Shown piece by piece: positions 59,650-64,000 of a stretch of 64,000 nt of DNA. How positions within the stretch are numbered: position 1 is the first letter of the stretch; the number at the start of each line of letters is the position of its first letter. Under the pieces are notes generated by a model, which was not told the origin of the DNA, did not search any database, and saw only the letters and a program-made list of their open reading frames with translations. The position numbers and the translations under genes were made by a program. Location of the stretch: contig SMSO01000006.1 in NCBI GenBank assembly GCA_004764695.1, positions 476,859 through 540,858 of the forward strand. Reading direction: 5' to 3'. This DNA comes from Schizochytrium sp. TIO01 (Eukaryota; Sar; Bigyra; Thraustochytrida; Thraustochytriidae).

Positions 59650-60085
59650 TGGTAAGACTTAATGCTGAAAGGTGATCCTGATTAGCTTGAGCTTGACTAT
59701 GAAGATGAAGGCAAGAGGCTTGATGAAGGCTTTAAGAAGGTTGATTTTACGGGTTAGCGAACTGCTGTCCTGGGACATGAATTGCAGGACAGATGGCTTC
59801 ATGTAGTAGTTAGGGAGATTAAGACATTCTTGAAAGTGGTTAGAGTTAATCGATGGGGTTAGGTTAATCCAACTTCTCTGACCATCAACTCAAGCTAAAC
59901 CAAGCTTGGGTGTAGGTAATGTGTATTCATACTTCTAGTTCTTGGCTTCAGCAGTCACGTGAGGCTGGCTGCCTATTCTTGCACTATTGTAACCTTATGT
60001 CTAATGGGTTTTGCAAAGGAACACCAAGAACTCTAGCAGTGTCTTGTCCACTAGTTCCGTCGGTTGGAGATCCCAGCACTTAGGA
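59650..60085 (+). repeat. Diverged direct repeat, right copy
   Basis: Partner of 55780-56205, same orientation, about 3.9 kb downstream. Shared blocks include GCGAACTGCTGTCCTGG, GGTTAGGTTAATCCAAC, AGTTCTTGGCTTCAGC and TTGTCCACTAGTTCCGTCGG. Confidence 0.8.
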
Positions 60086-60329
60086 AGACACTCTTTGCTT
60101 AGGCTTAAAGAATTTTTGATCTGCTGACCCAGGTGGCCTAGCTCATATTATAACTTGGAGACTAAAAAAGGCTTTTATGTATTACACAAAACATAAGGAA
60201 CTTGATCAACTGGTTTCCTCAACTAATAATTCAGGTTTGCCCTTCCATATCCCATTGATTAAATAATGCGCTTTTACTCTTGAGATCTGATAACCATGTT
60301 CTTATCATATGCAATTCCTAATAGTTTAG

Positions 60330-60402
60330 GAGTTATGACAGAACGCCAAGGGCTCTGGTAAAGTCTTTAGCAGATTTCTCTGCGGTTGGGTTTCAAAGTA
60401 TC
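60330..60402 (+). repeat. Third partial copy of the repeat core
   Basis: GAACGCCAAGGGCTCTGG, AAAGTCTT and CGGTTGGGTTTC align with GAACACCAAGAACTCTAG, AGTGTCTT and CGGTTGGAGATC of the right copy. A shorter fourth match lies at about 57030-57060. Confidence 0.5.
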
Positions 60403-60837
60403 TAAATTTGCGTCTAGATGCATCCCATTGCACTTTCCACAAAACATCGGTATCAACGATCAGAAAATCAAAAGGGTAAATAAGACCAAGGTGTATGGGA
60501 TAAATTTATGCCGTTTCTGTAGCTTTATAAGTACGTTTTTGCGCGGCAACATCCAACCAAGAATCACAGTTCTAGCGTTCTAAACGCTACCAATTGCTTG
60601 GATAAGCGTTTTTATTCGTGTATTAAACCCTGGCCACCTTCAATTAGAGTGTATTTCCACACCTAACATTTTAAGTGCCCCTGGACCCATGGTATTTTGT
60701 CGGGGATTCTACTAATGATGGGCGTTCTTGTTCCTATCCTTTCGCTGCAGATTCTCATTAATGTATTCCACTCTAGTATATGTTAGTCTTCTTTAATTCA
60801 TTAAATTTTGATAATTTATGCGCAAACAACCAATTGA
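60403..60837. other. AT-rich spacer
   Basis: Short frames only. Confidence 0.4.
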
Positions 60838-61092
60838 TCAAATGCTTCTATAACATTTCCCCCTTATACCACCTCTATAGAGAATAAATGCGTCTCTCAG
60901 CTTCTCAGCCATCGTTTGTTTAGCCTTTCGCCTTTCTACTGTACATGATCTAAGCAGGCTCTCGTACTGTCTCCTAGGAACTCTGGAGATTACTTGTACG
61001 CATCTTTCGATAGGCAAACTCAGCAAGAATGCCTGACAGCAGCTTGGTAGCTGTTGGAGTCGCACTTTTGAATCGGCAACATGCAGCACGCT
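60838..61092 (-). CDS. Candidate terminal exon, product unknown
   Basis: On the minus strand it opens after GTCTGTAACAG and runs 84 codons to TGA. Composition suggests a helical protein (SVLHVADSKVRLQQLPSCCQ, RRQYESLLRSCTVERRKAKQ, MAEKLRDAFILYRGG). The in-frame ATG (MAEKLR) is late, so an upstream exon would be needed. Function unknown. Confidence 0.3.
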   Translation of the reverse strand, partial: SVLHVADSKVRLQQLPSCCQAFLLSLPIERCVQVISRVPRRQYESLLRSCTVERRKAKQTMAEKLRDAFILYRGGIRGKCYRSI

Positions 61093-63092
61093 CTGTTACA
61101 GACGATTGTTTGGCTTGTCGAAATTCATTGCTATTTTTATTATAAAAGTCTTTGTAGAGAGCCCCTCTTGTTAAAATCTATTCTTACATTACCATCTTTG
61201 AAACTTCAAAATTTTCAATAATGTTCTACGTATCCATCATGGTCATAGCAATATCTTGTTAGAGTATTGTTCGGGTAGCGACGGGCACTAACACAGTCAA
61301 ATGAGTGGTTTGTAAAATAAAAAGAAACATATAAGCAAGGGCTTATAGCAAATTACCTGAGAGTTCTTTGACATTTCTTCGTTCAGCTTTATTCTTTTCC
61401 CTTTTTGCACCTCTGCACAGCACTGCTATACTGTGTTTTGCGTCATGTTGTCAACAAAGGCAATGGTGTTTTTTTTCTTTTTCTTATGTGTGCTATTTTT
61501 CTGTTTCTAATAAAAGCTCACTGCGCTCCTCGTGAGCATCATAGGAGGTGCTTATTGACTTCACTTGCTGTATTGACCTTGAGATTTCCGTTGGCAAGAT
61601 CAAGACATACAACGCCCCTCGTAAAACCTGCTTCCGAAATCTATTATGCAATGAGAAAGTAAGGCTGAGGAAGTAAGGTGAAAGTAATATTCATGTAAAG
61701 CCAAGGTGAGTGACGCCTGCTGCTCTGTGATGAAAAAATGCTAATATCTGGCTGCAATTTCTACTTACTAACACTCTTGCAGATATTTTTGGACTAGCAA
61801 ACAAATCCAGGCCTATCTGTTTGGCCTTGCTTGGCTGTATCCCTAGTTCAAGTTAGTTAAGATTAAGAGTTTCGCTTACTCACAAGCGCCTCCAATTTGT
61901 TAAATTTATTAAGACTTTAGCATGCTCAGTCAAGGGATTGCAACCTTATAAGATATTTACAGATACTAACTAACCTCAACGCACTTCTTCATATGAAGAC
62001 AATCCTTTTACTACAATGTAAAATATGTAAGCGAGCTATATTTATCGTATGGTTTCAAAGTTGAAGGGAACCTCGGATAAACTACTTAGACCTTCTTCAA
62101 AACCTCCTACTCGTTCGCAAAATCTCCAGAAATCAACAAAATGGTAGTATTGGAAGCTAATCTTAGTCCATCTACTTCATTGAGCTGATTGAACTTACTA
62201 TTTCGCTCCCTGCTTTTTCTAACATCACTGTATATAAAATAAAATAACAAAATTGGCTAACCTACCACTGTCCTATGCCCATTCGTAGGCTATCTTTTGT
62301 TGCCCCTGCTTCTCATACGTAAGCACCCACCTTACCACTATTACTAGGCCTACTACTAGAACAATTCGGAAACCTTTGACAGTTTAAATTGACTGTTTCA
62401 AGTCCTTGAGAACCCCTTTACTAAGATATCCTATATGTCTCCTACCTTGCTAAAATCTGAGGAAAGCAGAGAAGAGGACGGAGAGGGGGACTTTCTTTAC
62501 AGTACACAAAATACTAAATCCACCTCCTTTTGCAGCAGAGACTACTATGACTAGGAAGCCTGCAGATAGCCATGCCCAAAATCTGTGCAGATTTTGGACT
62601 AGCCCTAGTAGCTTCGGTCTTTCTTCCACACGATGTGGCTAAGCTGAGAACCTTTGATTGTCTGTTGAAGATGAGCGAGCACCCCAAAACCAATCTAGGA
62701 TGCTAGGTGCCAGGACTTCGCGGGCATAAACGAGACTGCGCGGCGCAAACTTGGCGGAGAGCTACTTGCAAAGACGCGCAACGAGGGGCGGTACACGCCA
62801 GCTTAGAGCAGCTAGTCAAGCTCCATTGGCGAGACGCCAACAGATCTGAACGACGAGTCTTGCAGTTCCAAAGGCTCAGCACTGTATCGGGGCAATACAA
62901 CTGTTTGCGGTTGTCAAGGCGACTCAATATAGCAGGTAAGCAGCAAGTGCGATAGCTTATACAAACCCCAACTGCTCCTGTGGCGATTGTCTTGGAGAGG
63001 TATCGTCTGCTCGGAGACAGGTGGTATTTGGTGACCTCATTGACTCAATTAGTCCCCAATCCAAACACAACAATATAACTTTACACATACAC
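61093..63092. other. Upstream region of the right-edge gene
   Basis: 61.1-62.5 kb is AT-rich with no supported gene. From 62.55 kb GC rises: a perfect inverted repeat (62576-62597), then a plus frame 62707-62955 (SLEQLVKLHWRDANRSERRV) that contains an AGCAG|GTAAGCAG donor-like word at 62936. A spliced 5' exon or 5' UTR intron of the 63093 gene is possible. The last 50 bp before the ATG are A/C-rich, typical of a leader. Confidence 0.4.
62576..62597. repeat. Perfect inverted repeat, 10-bp arms
   Basis: CCAAAATCTG, two spacer bases, CAGATTTTGG, about 495 bp upstream of the ATG at 63093. Confidence 0.8.
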
Positions 63093-64000
63093 ATGAGTAA
63101 CCCTAACTTGAGCCCAAGCTCAAGTTCAGATGCAGACCAAGTCTATCCTTTGATTCATCCACTCGAAACCCTCCTCGATGGACCTTCTGAAGAAATCATC
63201 AATATTCCGGAGCAACATGAGCAAGTCCAGTGGCGTTACCATGGAGACTTCAGAAAAACCGTTCAGGCGCGAGATGGTAGTGGCGTTGCATTTCTGCAAT
63301 CTATCGGGTTTCTCAATAGCGGGGGAGCTGCGTTAGGTCGCCAAGAAGCACACATAAATTTCGTAGACTTTGTTGTGCCCATTCTGAAGTGTATTAAACA
63401 TCGCATTATTGCCGATCAAGCAAATGGGTATGGGCAACACGGACACAGCATTGTAGATGGTATCATCAGCATGGCTCCAATGAATGATCCATCAATTCAC
63501 CCGTCCCTTTTTCAAATTGTTTTTCAAATGGTGTTCAAGTCAGTTGACAAAGCTGTGCAGCAAGATAAAATGATTTCTGATTGTCTTGGTGGACCGAGTG
63601 TGAATCTTCCAGATGACCAAGCACCTCAAGAAGTACCTCAAGCACCTCAAGAAGTACCTCAAGTACCTCAAGTACCTCAAGTACCTCAAGTTTCTAATGA
63701 TGGCGTCCCTTTCAAAACTTGGCAATCACAAGTCACCACAAAGCTGGGCAAGCTTTATAAGTTGTCCGCAGAAGAAGCCCAAAACCTTCGTATGCGTTGG
63801 CTCTGCTTTGCTAACTTTGACTTCGAAGAGGCACATCAATTAGCAAGTTGTGTGAATCGAAGTGATGCTGCTATGTTCAGGAACCTTCGTGATCTTTTTG
63901 ACTACATGTCCAAGTTAGTCAGGTTACAAAACTATGGAACTTACACCCGCACCGAGGCAATTGGACTTTTCGTTCGCATTTTTGCGATGAAAAACAGATA
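63093..64000 (+). CDS. Unknown protein, N-terminal 302 residues, cut by window end
   Basis: Uninterrupted frame from ATG to the right edge with no stop. Product not recognised. Layout: a polar serine-rich start (SNPNLSPSSSSDADQ), a first globular region of about 125 residues (QWRYHGDFRKTVQARDGSG, LNSGGAALGRQEAHINFVDF, NGYGQHGHSIVDG), then a low-complexity linker of about 24 residues made of PQE/PQVPQ tripeptides encoded by a CCTCAAGTA-type repeat, then a second region rich in helices and aromatics (FKTWQSQVTTKLGKLYKLS, RMRWLCFANFDFEEAHQLAS, FRNLRDLFDYMSKLVRLQN). No signal peptide or membrane segment. Two domains joined by a proline/glutamine linker would suit a structural, Gag-like or adaptor protein, but that is inference. 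Given the decayed element nearby, a mobile-element origin should be considered. Confidence 0.9.
   Translation, partial: MSNPNLSPSSSSDADQVYPLIHPLETLLDGPSEEIINIPEQHEQVQWRYHGDFRKTVQARDGSGVAFLQSIGFLNSGGAALGRQEAHINFVDFVVPILKCIKHRIIADQANGYGQHGHSIVDGIISMAPMNDPSIHPSLFQIVFQMVFKSVDKAVQQDKMISDCLGGPSVNLPDDQAPQEVPQAPQEVPQVPQVPQVPQVSNDGVPFKTWQSQVTTKLGKLYKLSAEEAQNLRMRWLCFANFDFEEAHQLASCVNRSDAAMFRNLRDLFDYMSKLVRLQNYGTYTRTEAIGLFVRIFAMKNR
63621..63691 (+). repeat. In-frame CCTCAAG(A/T)A tandem repeat
   Basis: Repeating GCACCTCAAGAAGTA units collapse into CCTCAAGTA 9-mers. Unit lengths are multiples of three, so the frame is kept and a PQV linker results. Confidence 0.9.

Noticed and set aside
1-64000. tRNA, rRNA and spliceosomal RNA genes
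   Set aside because: Looked for GTTCRA-type T-arms with matching acceptor stems and for U6-like conserved blocks on both strands. The few TTCGAA words have no cloverleaf around them.

Overview
The window reads as nuclear DNA of a eukaryote, probably a unicellular one. There are no operons, no Shine-Dalgarno spacing, no long uninterrupted reading frames before the right edge, and no rRNA or tRNA that I could recognise. Instead there are AT-rich tracts (many A and T runs) alternating with 0.5-3 kb GC-richer islands, abundant tetranucleotide microsatellites (GAAT, TAAA, CAAA, TGTT, GCAA, GAGT, CTAC, CATT), TATA boxes, and GT...AG segments that look like short introns. A protist such as a thraustochytrid or another stramenopile or alga would fit, but nothing in the window fixes the lineage.

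Caution on genes: at this base composition several dozen open frames of about 100 codons are expected by chance in 64 kb over six frames. Only the frame running off the right edge (63093 to 64000, 302 codons and still open) is beyond reasonable doubt. Every other coding call is a candidate. I kept those with something extra: a start codon behind a TATA box, splice sites whose phases agree, unusual length, or natural amino-acid composition. I could not name any gene. One exon at 29.7 kb resembles the small antibiotic-biosynthesis-monooxygenase fold.

Layout. 1-9.2 kb: GC-rich, repeat-rich, with a TATA-driven 141-residue frame (1814), a spliced candidate at 2.9-3.8 kb and another at 8.1-9.1 kb whose introns hold microsatellites. 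9.2-21.3 kb: mostly AT-rich with few candidates (11962, 15685, 19888). 21.3-22.3 kb: compact GC island with a 58-residue membrane micropeptide converging on a 158-residue minus-strand frame. 22.3-33.3 kb: AT-rich with scattered exon-like frames. 33.3-37.2 kb: the richest island, holding a basic protein with a TNKQ tail, a four-exon polyglutamine candidate with a 169-bp GAAT array in its first intron, and a divergent minus-strand frame. 37.2-49 kb: AT-rich with islands at 38.7-41 and 46.5-48.5 kb. 49-62.5 kb: gene-poor and stop-rich, containing two diverged direct repeats 3.9 kb apart that look like the ends of a decayed mobile element. 62.5-64 kb: promoter region and 5' part of the clear right-edge gene.

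Recurrent non-coding signals are the word TACCTAC/GTAGGTA, often arranged as hairpins; a GGTACC word 31-38 bp downstream of three TATA boxes; a 16-bp tandem array at 39.3 kb; and a C-rich tract at 44.6 kb able to form a quadruplex on the minus strand.
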